NCBI GenBank assembly: GCA_003117195.1
Contig: BDSI01000036.1
Span: 788,071-852,070, forward strand
Direction: 5' to 3'
Origin: Eudorina sp. 2006-703-Eu-15
Taxonomy: Eukaryota; Chlorophyta; Chlorophyceae; Chlamydomonadales; Volvocaceae
DNA: 64,000 nt
Positions 10,851 through 21,931 of the stretch are shown here, in pieces. Each line of letters starts with the position of its first letter. Position 1 is the first letter of the stretch. The notes beneath the pieces are model-generated. The model was not told the origin of the DNA. It saw only the letters and a list, made by a program, of their open reading frames with translations, and did no database searches. The position numbers were made by a program, and so were the translations under genes.

Positions 10851-13800
10851 GCATATCTGACTGGGCCTGGCACTGGCCAAGGGCTGCTAACCCAGCCCTA
10901 ACAGAAAGACCGCCGAAGCACTCTCCTGTCTCCTCCTTTTGCGTGTGAAGGAGACGGGCGTGGGGGCCACATCCTCCCTTACGGAAAGACCGCCGAAGCA
11001 CTCTCCCCCGGATACGGGGAAGACGGGCGTAAGGGGCCTCTGTCCCCGCGCTCTCCACAAAGGGCGCGCGCCCGATCCCCATTTTACCGAGGATTTTACA
11101 AGGGATTGGGCGAATGCCCATCCTGGGCGGGCTGCGCCTTGCAGCCCGCTGTTCAACCTCCTCGAGTCCTTGCAGCACCCAGGGCGTATTCCTCAGCGAC
11201 TCGGAGGCGCACCCCTTCCGGTGCGGTAAAGCTAGCCTGGTCCCGCGTTCCAACGTATGATCATGAATCGCTATGAGCTAATGTTGCACCACCGGCGGGC
11301 CTGCCCTCCCGGTGTTAGCAAGGAGAAAAGCTGAGCCCTCCCGGTGTGTGTGCTGGGGAAGGGCGTGAGCTTCGGAGGTAAAGGGCCCGTGAGCTTCGCG
11401 CCCGGGTGCCCGCAAGGCAGGACGGCCGCGATCCCCCTCCCCCCTGCCCCCACCCTCGCTCCCTTCCCCTCCCCCGCCCTCACCGCCATCCCCCGCCCTC
11501 ACCGCCATCCCCCGCCCTCACCGCCATCCCCCGCCCCCTCACCGCCACGTCCCGCATCAGCGCATCCAGCACCTCCCCCAGCGGCCTCCCCTCCCGCTGC
11601 TGGTCCTCAGAGGTGATGCGGTGCTTGGCCAGGGCCTCCGGCACGCTCTCCACGCCCAGCGGCTGCACCACGTGGTACGAGTCCGCGAGGTCGACCAGCC
11701 CCGGGCACGGCCCCAGCACCCGCCAGGCGATGGACACCAGGCGGCAGCCGTCGTACAAGTGGGTGCGGTGCGGCTCGTTGTAGCGATTCTCAGTCCTGGA
11801 CAGAGGTCGTGGGACCCGGGGTGGGGTACACCAGCGGGGCCCTCAGTTGGAAGTACCGGCGGGGCCCGGGGAAGAGGGGAGCGGAGGGGACGTGCGGTGT
11901 TTCCTACGTGGTCAGCCAACCACAGCCGTCAGCCGTCTGAACACATCACCACCTACAACTTTCGTCGGAGTCAACGCCTCGCCGTCTTCGTCCATGCCAA
12001 CATCGGCGGTTATCGGTTACGGTAGTTTCTCTTTTGCGGTTTCGGTGTCGCGGGGCGGGAGAGGAGAGGGGGCGGAGGGTACCGCACGAGTTGTCTTGAG
12101 GACGAGACCACCATCCCTGCCCTTGTGGCCCGTCGTAAGGGTGAAGTCACCTCAGCCGGAAAGCAGGCCAGCTCACCCTGCAAATCAACTTACGCGCAAA
12201 AATATTGCCATCGCAACAGCCCGTCACCTCACCGGCGTTCGTGGCGCCCTGCCCTACCGGCCCCCCCTACCATGTGCCACCAGGGTCAGACGGTCCGAAC
12301 AGCCCCCCCCAAGGCGCTTTCCTCGTAAACTGTAGGTTTTCTGAGTGAAAGGCTAGAAAATCAAGGTTTCCTGTGAACTCCGAGGAATTCTCATAAAAAC
12401 CCCAAGGCTGCTTCATGCTTCGCTGCGCCTGTCTTCCATACCCCTACAGGTAATATCTCCGTTGCGTCCGCCCGTTTTCCTAGATAGGTTCCCTGTTACT
12501 GTGCCCGCGCTTGCCACGCGCACTGGTGGTGGCGCGGTCGTCTTGTTTGGCTGTCCTGTTTGTCCTGTTGCGTTGCCAAATGGTAAGTACGTTGCAGGTT
12601 TTGGTAAGTATATGGGCTTGGGCGGTTCTGGGCGGGTTCCTCATCATGTCATTAAACACATGATGCCGGGGTGGGGAAAGGGCGAGCGGACAGCAATATC
12701 CCCCCCCCCACACACACACATACACGGGGCGGGCTATTTGGCAATATACCCTATATGTAAAGAACCACACACACACACACACGCACACACGCGCGCGCGC
12801 ACGCACATACGCACAGGTTCAGCCCGGTCGTCTCCGTGTCGAAGACCAACGTCTTGCCTCCCGGCAGCGGCCGCGACAGCGGGTGCTTGTAGGATGCCGC
12901 CTTCAAGAGGCTGACGGAGGCAGCAGTCGCTCTCTCATACTGGGGATCCAGGGTCGGTGGGCCGGCTGCCGGAGATGATGATGCGGCTGCTGCACCTGCT
13001 ACTGCTGCTGCGATGGCGGCTGCGGCTGCGGCGCCCGATTGCGCGGACCCAAGTGCCACGACTGTCCCAGCTGCCGCCACCACCACACCGGCAGCTACCT
13101 CCATGGCCTCCGTCGCTGCAGTGGTACCCTCCGCCGCCGTCGCGGCCATCGCCGCCGCACCTGACGGGGCCGCAGCTGGCAGAACCGGGGCTGTTGTGAA
13201 CAGAGTCGCATCACCCTCGCCGGCCGCTGCTCTGGTTGCCACTGCTGCTGCTGCTGCCACTGCTGCCGCAGCGGTGGCGGCATGCTTCCCCCCGTCTCTT
13301 GGTTCCGCTGACCGAGGCCCCACTGAGGCGGGCTGGGCGACGGCTTCGTTGGACACCGCAGGCGTCTGGTCGTGGACGGACAGGCCGCCCAGCTGCTGCT
13401 GCTCCACCTCCACCTCCACGTCCATGGCAACCGCCGCATCGCGAAGCGCCGGTGGCTCCAACGGGCCCCCTCCGGTGGCTCCAACGGGCCCCCTCCGGTG
13501 GCTCCAACGGGCCCCCTCCGGTGGCTCCAACGGGCCCCCTCCGGTGGCTCCAACGGCCCCCTCCGGTGGCTCCAACGGGCCCCCTCCGGTGGCTCCAACG
13601 GGCCCCCTCCGGTGGCTCCAACGGGCCCCCTCCGGTGGCTCCAACGGGCCCCCTCCGGTGGCTCCAACGGGCCCCCGACCCGCTGCTTTTTGGTGGGGGT
13701 GCCCGCGGCCGCCTCCTCTGCCTCCAGGTCATCCAGGACCTGCAGAACGTCCATGTCATCCTCCACCACGTTGCCCTGTGGTGCAGCTTCCTCAGCCTCC

Positions 13801-14102
13801 GAGGGCGGCGGCGCGGCGGCAGGCTCGGGCTCTGACAGCTGCAGGAGGCCCATGTGATCTTCCGGTCCGGTGACCTGGTCGCCAGGCCAAGGGGGGCAGG
13901 CGCCCGGGGGTTCCCCTCCGGTGGCGCCGCCGTCAGGGGGTTTGGCGGCCAGCCGCTGGTCGGCGTTTGGGGCGGCCTCCTCGTCGGGTAGGGCGTTGGC
14001 GAGGTGCTTGGCCGGGTACGGGCGCTGCCCGTCAAGGTGTAGCATCTTGGCGAACCAAGGCAGGGCGGCTAGGGGGCCTTTTAGGGACTGCGGCTCGAAG
14101 CT
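7789..14102 (-). CDS. Tandem DEDDh (DnaQ-type) 3'-5' exonuclease-domain protein, second domain degenerate; frameshifted
   Basis: Exons on the minus strand: 14102-12815, 11795-11543, 10773-10706, 10129-9626, 9246-8901, 8426-8359 and 8149-7789 (stop TAG). The first domain has exoI KTLVFDTETTGLNL, then DGCRLVSIAWRVLG, exoII VVVAHNAAFDLGVVLSELFR and exoIII LHNAHHAAADTAACADVYR, which is the DEDDh signature of ribo- or deoxyribonucleases. The second domain repeats the order but reads RSLVLQLLDTG, GRLVCVAWRVLG, LVTPDAATAVGVLLGEL and TADVDACAAIYAG, losing the exoI Asp/Glu and exoII Asp. Splice phases are the same in both halves and both exoII exons are 68 nt. The N-terminal exon is acidic with a KKQRV basic patch and carries a 23-bp minisatellite that breaks the frame. 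No ATG-bearing first exon is evident; 14045 is a possible in-frame ATG. Polynucleotide substrate is unknown. Confidence 0.8.
8624..8724 (-). repeat. 17-bp minisatellite in an exonuclease-gene intron
   Basis: About six copies of aaccaggagaccccccc, the last diverging, between the exons at 8901-9246 and 8359-8426. Confidence 0.9.
9447..9530 (-). repeat. (TCCG)n tetranucleotide repeat in an intron
   Basis: Interrupted tccg array, with occasional tcca units, in the intron between the two exonuclease domains. Confidence 0.9.
10814..10849. repeat. (GT)n microsatellite in an intron
   Basis: About eighteen GT units on the plus strand, just upstream of the exoII exon of the first domain. Confidence 0.9.
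10901..11070. repeat. Two-copy direct repeat, about 82 bp, in an intron
   Basis: The sequence agaccgccgaagcactctcc occurs twice, near 10904 and 10987. Each copy is followed by a gacgggcgt block, giving an imperfect tandem pair within the intron between exons 11543-11795 and 10706-10773. No coding potential recognised. Confidence 0.6.
13451..13676 (-). repeat. 23-bp coding minisatellite (9.9 copies, one copy of 22 bp)
   Basis: Unit ggtggctccaacgggccccc tcc (plus strand). Copies start at 13451, 13474, 13497, 13520, 13543, 13565, 13588, 13611, 13634 and 13657; the last is partial. The copy at 13543-13564 lacks one G. Because 23 is not a multiple of three, the encoded peptide cycles through three reading frames. 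The missing base accounts for the frame change between the 5' part of the exon and the exonuclease part. Confidence 0.95.
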
Positions 14103-14440
14103 CTGCGCTGGGTGTTGGAAAGGGGAACCGTTACAGCAGTAATGAAGGGCGCCGCAGACGGACCGTCTTTGCGCTAGGACCGTTACTGTGCACCCTTCAA
14201 ATATTATATTTAAGTTATTTTCCTGTAATAACATGATTTCCATTGAATTTTTAGGATGCAAGCGTTAATTTTTAGGATTCACGGTTACAAGGGGGACCAA
14301 CAACCAAGTTGATCGCTCGCCGTTACGGCGTAGACGGACTGTTCATCCTACCCCAGGGGCATGCCCTGCACGAAGCAAGGAGCCATGCCAAAGAATAGAA
14401 GCCAAGGAACCACCGGACCCAAGCCTTCAAAAGTATGAAG
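14103..14440. other. AT-richer spacer between exonuclease exon and retroelement
   Basis: Base composition drops sharply from the flanking gene. The 12-mer aatttttaggat occurs twice near 14245-14275. No gene recognised; the missing 5' exon of the exonuclease gene was not found here. Confidence 0.5.
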
Positions 14441-14551
14441 TGCTTGAACGTAAATGCTCATTGCTCCGTACCGGACTAACTTAATGTGGAGATTCTGCGT
14501 CCAGCCTTTTGCCCTTCCCCAATGTTCAGTCAGGGAAATGCACCTCCCATT
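14441..14551 (+). repeat. Left inverted terminal repeat of the DIRS-like element
   Basis: Reads tgcttgaacgtaaatgctca and continues to cacctcccat. It matches the reverse complement of 23965-24075 with three substitutions in 111 bases. Confidence 0.85.
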
Positions 14552-14750
14552 CCACACCGCTCCGCGGCCCACGTCTCTTACGTCAGGCCTACGTCTCACT
14601 CATACGCCCCATCGCTGTCTCTCTGATGGGGCTGTCGTCCTAGTCGCCGTGGTCTAACTCGCACGCGCCGTGTCTCGGCCCTCGGCCAGAGTCTGGCCCT
14701 GTCGCACACCCATACACGCCCCACACGCACCTACACTTCCTGCACACGCA

Positions 14751-14751
14751 C

Positions 14752-14786
<35 letters not shown>
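14751..14786. repeat. (CA)n microsatellite inside the element
   Basis: Eighteen CA units downstream of the methyltransferase-like ORF. Confidence 0.95.
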
Positions 14787-14788
<2 letters not shown>

Positions 14789-15011
14789 ACAGCTCACGCC
14801 GCTTCCGGCTTGATATCAAAGTGTCCACCAGGGGTTTTCGTCTTCGTGGCGCCATGTACGTCTGCCGTACCTCCGCGCCGCCGTCGTACACTGTCTTACC
14901 GGCGCATTGTGTGCCGGTGCGGCCGTCCATGTTTGTGGGCCCGCCCCGGGGTTGCGCAATGGCTTCCCAGCCGGACGCCTCTCTCTTGCCCCGACCCCTC
15001 CTTCCTCTGCC

Positions 15012-17522
15012 TCACCACACGATGTACACCGCCTCCACCGCATAGCGCGGGGCCTTGGGATTCCGCGCTTCGTTGCCGGGTACCTGGGGCCCCGGCCTGA
15101 ACAGTGTGGGTATGTGTGGCAGTCGCTTCCGTGCCTTAACCGGCAAGGTGCCGAGCGTCGCCCGCCACCACCGTGGCCACACCGGCGCGATAAGGACACA
15201 GTCCGGCCGGTCGTCTGCTATCTTGCGCACTACCTTGCCCATTTGGTCGAATGGGGGGTTGATGTAGAGCACGCCCCGGCGGCCCCACTCGTCCCAATCT
15301 TGTGCGAATGCGTCCACAGCCAAGGTGCCCTGGCTCCAGTGGCGCGAGAAGAAGGGGCCCGGCAGCTTTGTGGAAAACTCGTCTGCGAACACGTCCACGA
15401 GCGGCCCTCACCCTTGCAGGCATGGTTCCCCCCACAGGCGGAAGAAAACGGTGTCGTCCAGGCACCACTGCGAGCCGTCCTCGTACTTGGATAGCGTGTC
15501 CGCCTCACGCTGCAGCTGTTCCGTGCGGGGGTACCACACCAACTGGACCTCCAGGTCCAGCTCCGCACAGAGCCTGTAGAGCTCGTCCACGCGCTGCAGG
15601 CGCATGCCCTTGCCTTTCATGCCCAGCACGCAAAACGCCGCTGCTTGGCTGTCTGTCTGGTACTGCAGCATGCGCCCCACGAGCAGGTGCAGTCCCGTGT
15701 CCTGCAGCCAGTTCACGGCCAGTGCCACTGTCCGCAGCTCCCGCTCCGTGCTGGACATGTCCCCACGGGCCATGCACCCCGTCTCCTCGGGGGTGAACGG
15801 GACCCTCATCTCGCTCGCCTCCCCGGCCCCCAGCTGCCTGTCCGGTAGTAACGCGGCGTAAGCCCGCTCTGACGCGTCGCCCGCCACTCGTAGCACCAGT
15901 GCCGCCCCGCGCCGCCACCACGTCTTTCCGTTCTTGCGGTGGAGCAGGTCCACGAACAGCCGCGCCCGTGACAGGAAGGTTGTCGGGTCGCCGACCGCCT
16001 CGTCCCAGTCCACTGTCCCAGCTGCCGCTTGCCAGACCACACGCGCGTGGAGGGGGGCTGTGGCCACCGCCAGGCTCATGGACATGATGCGCCCCACCAA
16101 GCGCGCCACCGTATGGGGCGTAATCGTGGTTGGCCCCGCCGCCTCCAGGCCCGCCACCTCGTCCTCCAGTTGTCGTACCTTGTCCTCCGGCACCTCGAAT
16201 GCCTCCCGTGCAGTGTCCACAATGAAGCCCAGGAAGTGGACTCGGTGCGACGGGCGCAGCTGGCACTTTTCCAAGCTCAGGAGGCAGTGAGCAAGCCGAC
16301 CACCCCCCTGCACAGGTGTTGGGCCGCCCCCATGGTCCGTGCCGCCACCACACAGTCGTCAATCAGGAATGCCAGGTCGACGCCCCTCTCGCAGCGGCCG
16401 GAACAGCTCCTGTTTCAGCATGCTGTAGACCCAGCATGCGGGTGCGAAGCCGAACGCCATCACCAGCCAGCAATGCAGTCTGCCCTGCCACTCAAACGCG
16501 GCGTAGCGGTACATCTCCGGGTGAAGCAGCAGGTTCCAGTACCCACTCTTGTCGTCGGTGGTGAACATGAGATCACCCTTGTGTAGGAAGCCGGGCAGGT
16601 CGGCCAGGGACTCGTACTTCAGCGGCGGGATCTCCATGAACAGGTTCGGGTACATGGGGTTCATGCACAGGCGCAGCTTCTTGCCCTCCACCACGCGCAA
16701 GCCGTTGATGACCGTTGGCCGACCCCACTCGGCTGGCCACTCCCTGATTGCGCCCGTGTGCAGGCACTTCTGGAGTTCGGCTGTGACGAAGTCGGCGTGG
16801 GTGCTGGTGCTGCGGTGGTTGGGGAACTGGATCACGTGGGGTGTCTGGCCCGTGAGGTATGCTTCGGGGTCCTCGCCTCGGGCTACCGCCTGACTGACCA
16901 TCTGCCGTACAATCCCGCGTTTCTTCCGGCGCAGGGGCGGGAGCGGCACGTCGGGCCCTGGCGCCCCTACCCACCGGAAACGTATGCCTTCCTCGATCAT
17001 GGACAGCAGCAGCTTCTGGTTACGTGTCAGCGGCCGGCCGCCGTTATGGAGCTGGAAGAAACGCCGCCACGCAGCTAGGCTAGCCCGCAGTAGCCCCGGT
17101 TGGAAAGTGGACGGCGGCCGTGCCGCCTTGTGCATCTCCTGCTCGAACTCTTCGGCTGGTAACGGGGCCGTCTGGGTGCTTCCTGGCTGGGTGGCGGCAA
17201 CGAGGCCCTGCCAGGCTGCCTCTAGCTGTCGGATCGAGGCGGCCCTGTCCAGGGGTGGTGGAGGCGGGAGGCTGGGGAATGCCGCTGGTGTGGGTGCGAG
17301 GGCTACAGGCTGCACCGACAGCGGCAGGAGAGCATCTTCCGCTGGGTCGCACCACGTGTCATCCCCTTCTTCGTCCAGGCCGGCCCCGCCCCAATCGTCC
17401 GTCATTTCCTCTTCTAGCACCGGCCCCCCTTCTTCGCTCTCCTCGGCAACGGGGCCCGGCCATGCGTCCTGCCCCGGTTCTCGCCGTCCTAGCGTCTGTT
17501 CTGGGGTCGATGTCATCTGCAT
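15012..17522 (-). pseudogene. Reverse transcriptase - RNase H - methyltransferase-like polyprotein of the DIRS-like element, broken
   Basis: The ATG at 17522 opens a frame reading MQMTSTPEQ. RT motifs follow: LMFTTDDKSGYWNLLLHPEM, MAFGFAPACWVYSMLKQEL and the catalytic FLIDDCVVAA (the YxDD equivalent). RNase H follows with VAGDASERAYAALL, SSTERELR, QTDSQAAAF and QREADTLSKYEDG. The MT-like domain has LAVDAFAQDW and VLYINPPFDQMGK, the NPPF motif of N6-adenine methyltransferase folds found in DIRS elements. Damage: an extra base in the run at 16383-16386 ends the RT frame at 16359. The LIDD segment is in another frame until a second shift at about 16275-16315. An in-frame TGA (15408-15410) separates RNase H from MT. 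Normally this protein copies element RNA into DNA. Confidence 0.87.
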
Positions 17523-17791
17523 CACACCACAAGCGGCGGCCAATGGCGGGTTAGGTGATCGACCCGCCCCCTCCGGCATGCCGACGGCTACAAGTCCTAA
17601 CTCCTCTTCCTTCCTACAACTGTGAACGGGGGGGGGGAGGGTTGCGACCCGTGGCAACAACCGCCACTTCATTCTTCTCACTCTCCGCGGCAACTCTGTC
17701 CGGCCGCATTGCGACCTACTTCCCGCATGGCCCCGCCTCCACTCGATTCGCGTCAAACCGCGGCCCTCTCCCGGCTGGCGGCTCTCGCTTG

Positions 17792-20241
17792 CTAATGACC
17801 TGCCTGTCTCGGGCGTTCCACGTCCGCGCCCGCCGCCAGGGCGGCCACGATCCGCCCCGCCACCTGCTTCGCGTCCTCGTGCTCGTTGTGGCACCTGGGC
17901 CTTCCTCCATGGGGGCACTCCCGGCCCAGCAACGACATATTGACGCACGAGGGCGGTTTCAGCGCCTTGGCGACCCGGAACATCTTGTTGTGGTCCGGGC
18001 ACAAGTCCCGCGCCAGGTGTCGTCGCTCCAGTTCGTCGTGTACTGCGGTGAGGGCTGGTTGCCAGGCTGCTGGTTTGTTGCGGTCTCGCGGGGCCGTGGC
18101 ACCACCCCCGCCGCCCCGGGTACCGCCACCGCCGCTGCCCCCGCCCGCGCCGTAAGGTGCCGCGCCAGCGTGCCCGTTCGCTCCAGCGCCGGCGCCCCGA
18201 GAACCCGAGACTTCGCCGCCGCGGCTGCCCTCACCGCCGCCTGTACCGCTCCCCGCACGCCGGTGGGCTCGGTACTCCTCGGCCGCGACTGTGGAGCGCA
18301 GTTGCCTCGCGGTCTCGTCCACGCAGTTGCAGAGCCGCAGAGGCAGCCCAGCTGGGGTCCGAAACCCTCCTGCCACATCTCCTCCGTCATCCTGGCCTCG
18401 CAGATTCTCCCCTCGCTTAGCTCCGCCCGCGAAGCTGCCAGCCAGGCGCGGGCTGCCTCGCTCAGGTCACCGCGCTTCGAGGTAAGCTGCTCCAAGGCCA
18501 GGCGGGGGAGGCTCAGCCCCCCCAAGAAGGAGGCGATCTTGTTGCTGGACGTGAGGATCCTCGCGTCTAGCTCGACGGCGTACTCCACTATCTCGCGCAG
18601 CTCCTCTTCCAGACGAGCGTTCAGGGCCGCCTTCAGCTGCAGCACGAACCTCTCACCCAGCGGTCCCTCCAGCGCCTCCTTGAGGCAGTCGATGAGCGGT
18701 TTCGCCACCCCCTTGAGGATGGCCGTCGCTGTCTTGCTGACGGCGGGGACTGTCGCGTTGAAGCCCAGGGTGAGCCGCACCGCACCGACGATGGCGTCGG
18801 CTATCAGGGGCGTCAGCGTCCGGCCCTCCGTCTTGGGCTGGATGTTCAGCATCTGCGTCCGATTTGCCTGGACCGCCAGCCCCACCGCCTGCTTGGCCAA
18901 GTCGCCGGGGCGGCCGCCCAGCGCCTTCTCCGGCACGTTGAGGTCCCGGAGCGGCGGCATGTACTGTAGTTTGTAGGTAGGCTGGCCGTCGGCGTCATAC
19001 TGCCGCTCTGGCACCACCACCGCGTCAATCAGCGGCCAGTTGCTGCCCGGCGGGTAGACTGGCCCGGTCGCAGGTTGCGCCATCGACACGGGTTGGTATC
19101 CGGCCTGGGGCCCCCACCCTGGCTGGCCCGGGAACATTGGGGGCACCTGGCCTAGCCCCGCGGCCGCCGCAGCCGCCGCTGCCGCGATCGCCCCACCGGG
19201 CCAGCCGGCCATCGCCGGGCCGTGCGTAGCACCCGACAGGGGGCCCGCCGCTGGCAGTGGGCCACTGCCGAACCAGGTCGCCTGGGCCGCCGCTGGCAGT
19301 TGGCCGCCAAAAGGGGTGGGTGCTGCTGCTGAGGGTGTGGCACCCCCCAGGCCCGCCAGGGGGAAGCTCGTGGAGCTAACGTCTCCGAACATGCCTGCGG
19401 CCTGGGTGGCTAGTGGGCCAGGCCACCCTTGCTGGAGGAGGTGCTGGTATAGCCCCCACTCCGCGACGGCGGTTAGGGGATGTACAGCCGCGTTGCCGTA
19501 CCCAGCACCGCCGCCCGTGGGCCCCAGAGCTTCCATTCCGCCGCCCTGGCCTGGGTGCCATGCCAGTCCTGGTGCTCCCGGCGCTGCTGCCGCGAAGGCC
19601 CCGCAGAGATTTAGTTGGGCGGCTGTGGGTCCCGTCGGCCCCATGGCCCCGGCCCCCACCGCCGCGCCCGCCTGTTGCTGTGCCGTCTGGCCTGCTGCCC
19701 GGCCCGGAGTGTCCAAACGCCTCCTGAGCCGCGCCGGGGACCGGAACCCCGGGGACGCCACAATCTGAACCAAGCGGGTCACCAGCGGTGACGCACTGCC
19801 CAGTCCCACGGGGCGGCGGTCTTGGGGCGAATGCGTCGGGTGATTGGCAGCCGGTGGGGCCACCTGTAGTCGATCCGGGAGTTCGGCCGTGCCGCGGCTC
19901 CCGCTTTCGTTGTGGGTGCCTGTGGGTGCCCCGTTGTGCCCCATCCGTACACCTTCGGGGCCTGCGTCCCGACGGGTTCCGGTCCCGGCCCCCGGCAGCG
20001 CATCCTCCACCTCGCGTACGGCAGCCGTGGCTCGAGTTTCACTCGCCACGGTACCCTCGAGCCTCGTTCCATCTCCGGCCACCCTCGCCGCGCCGGCCCC
20101 ATCGCCCGTTGCGGCTGCTGTGGTGGCCGGCGCGCCTTGGGGTGCAGCTGTGGTCGCACCCGCCGCTGAGGTGCCGGCTTCTCCCGCCGCGCGCCGCTTC
20201 GTAGGCGGGTTCTGTTGCCGTCTGGTTGATGTGCCGGGCAC
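17792..20241 (-). pseudogene. Gag-like ORF of the DIRS-like element, with one frameshift
   Basis: Long Ala/Gly/Pro-rich N-terminal half, then a helical region with segments such as PLIDCLKEALEGPLGERF and RLEEELREIVEYAVELDARI, as expected of a capsid-like protein. Near 18370 the sensible frame changes from the one opened at 20241 to the one ending at 17792. That second frame contains CNCVDETARQLRSTVAAEEY and a C-terminal Cys/His cluster (CVNMSLLGRECPHGG followed by RCHNEHED) resembling a zinc knuckle. The gag stop precedes the RT ATG by about 270 bases. No true ATG was confirmed at 20241. Confidence 0.7.
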
Positions 20242-20339
20242 CGCCTTCGTACTGCGACCGCTGCGGAGGAGTCGTCCCCCTCCGCTATCAGCACCCTGTG
20301 GTAGCAGGTCCCGGCCGAGCGGGGTTGAGTCGGTTGCGT

Positions 20340-20660
20340 CCCAGATTTGCGCGGGCCCCCCGTCCCGAGTTCGTCGGGGGGGGGGGAGATCGGGGCCGAT
20401 GGCGGTTCACGCCAGTCCGGCCTCTAATCGCATGGCTTGCCCGTCTGCCTGAGTTCGTCAGGCAGTGATGCAACCGATCGGGTACTGCCCGGTATTCGTT
20501 TTTCCGTGTCGAGTCCCGGCCCCCGAGTTCGTCGGGTCAGTAGGGATGGGAGCACAGCTCGGGTGGCGGTTCACGCCGACCCGGCTTCGGTATAATATGC
20601 TCGCTGCGTGCCTGAGTTCGTCAAGTGGCGATGTGCAAGTCGGGTTCTGCCCGGTGTCCC
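20340..20660. repeat. Diverged tandem repeat of about 160 bp upstream of gag
   Basis: Two copies share gagttcgtc (20367 and 20526), ggcggttcacgcc (20401 and 20565) and cctgagttcgtca (about 20450 and 20612), all offset by about 160 bases. Position between recombinase and gag is compatible with the split or internal repeats of PAT-type elements, but that role is inference. Confidence 0.65.
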
Positions 20661-21382
20661 TTCCCCTAGGCCCCGTCTCGCCGGGCGCTAAAGGGGGGGA
20701 CGCTTGCGTCCGCTGTGGGGTCGGCCCTATGGTCCTGTGCCTCACTCGGGGGCGGCCCACAGTGAGCCTGCTCGCCTTGAAAGGCTCAGGGTCCGTTCGG
20801 GGTGGTTCGATTCGGCCTCGCCTATGGACTCACTGCATCTCCGCCTGCGCGGGCCCCTTCGGCGTCGGCGTCGGTTAACTGTTCGGCTACCACGGTGTCC
20901 GATCCGGCGGCGGCCTCGGTCGGTCTCTACGGGAATGGGTGTCGGGACGGCGTGTTAGCTCGATCGCTGGCGGGTTGACGCGATGCTCCATCCTGGGGAC
21001 ACGATGCCTGTTTGGGGGTTCCTGGTTGACAATCACATCTCAAATTGTTTCGTTGCAAGGGGTGGGGAGTGGGCTCGAGCCGGCGACCCCAGTCAACGTG
21101 GCGCTCAAATGACGGATTATGGTCCCGTTCTGCCTAGGCTGCCCGTTTGCAGGCTCTTCTGTATCCATTCTATGCCTAGTCGCGAAGATGCAATACCGCT
21201 CGCATGTCTGTAGCTTCCGCTAGCGGTCCACCATGTCGTTTGGTCTACCGTCCCTGCCCCACCACACCGCTCCAGCGGCCAAGACACAAGACTAATCAGA
21301 GAAAGACAACATAATTAGTGCTTACCTCGACCTCCATTTCTCCAGCTGGCTCCAGTCCTTGCCCACTTGGCGCCCGAACTAA

Positions 21383-21646
21383 GGTGCAGTTTGGTCGGGT
21401 CCCTTGTTGTCTCTAGGGGCCTCGAGCGGCGAACATTGTATTTTCTCAGTTCGGTGAGAGGAGAATGGGGCACGCTTCTCGTGCGATACGCAATTCACGG
21501 GCCGTCGTACATCCGTTATCCTGCTGAGCATTTAAGTCTCTGAGAGACTCTGAGCGTGCCCCATTCTCCTCTCACCGAACTGAGAAAATACAATGTTCGC
21601 CGCTCGAGGCCCCTAGAGACAACAAGGGACCCGACCAAACTGCACC
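21383..21646. repeat. 94-bp perfect inverted repeat with 76-nt loop
   Basis: Arms 21383-21476 and 21553-21646 are exact reverse complements and begin ggtgcagtttggtcgggtcc. The loop contains the small palindrome agtctctgagagact. It lies between the recombinase and gag ORFs. DIRS elements need an internal complementary region for replication, so this may be that structure, or a junction of two element ends. Confidence 0.95.
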
Positions 21647-21931
21647 CCACCCACCGCTCCCAAGTGTAGTTTGGCCGGGAATGTCAACAGCACCATGCCT
21701 CAGGACACACAGGACCAGGCACCAACGAGGACAACAATGCATAACAGGAAGCGGCAACGAGAAATGCGCCAGCGCCAGAGACGCTGCACACCCCCCCCCC
21801 CCAAATCACACCAGGGACACCCGCCGCAGTTGCACCTTACACGTACGCCCAACACGCCAGCCCGCGACGGCAAGGAACGCACGGCCACGGAGAGGTGAAC
21901 CTATACAGCACCCCGGCATGCAACGAAATGG

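Noticed and set aside
14348..14599. Peptide shared between the two 111-bp repeats (NGRCISLTEHWGRAKGW) as a possible coding exon
   Set aside because: Similarity is fully explained by the inverted terminal repeats; two of three nucleotide differences change the residue.
17555..18976. 473-codon plus-strand frame
   Set aside because: Antisense to gag and RT; the minus strand carries the recognisable motifs.
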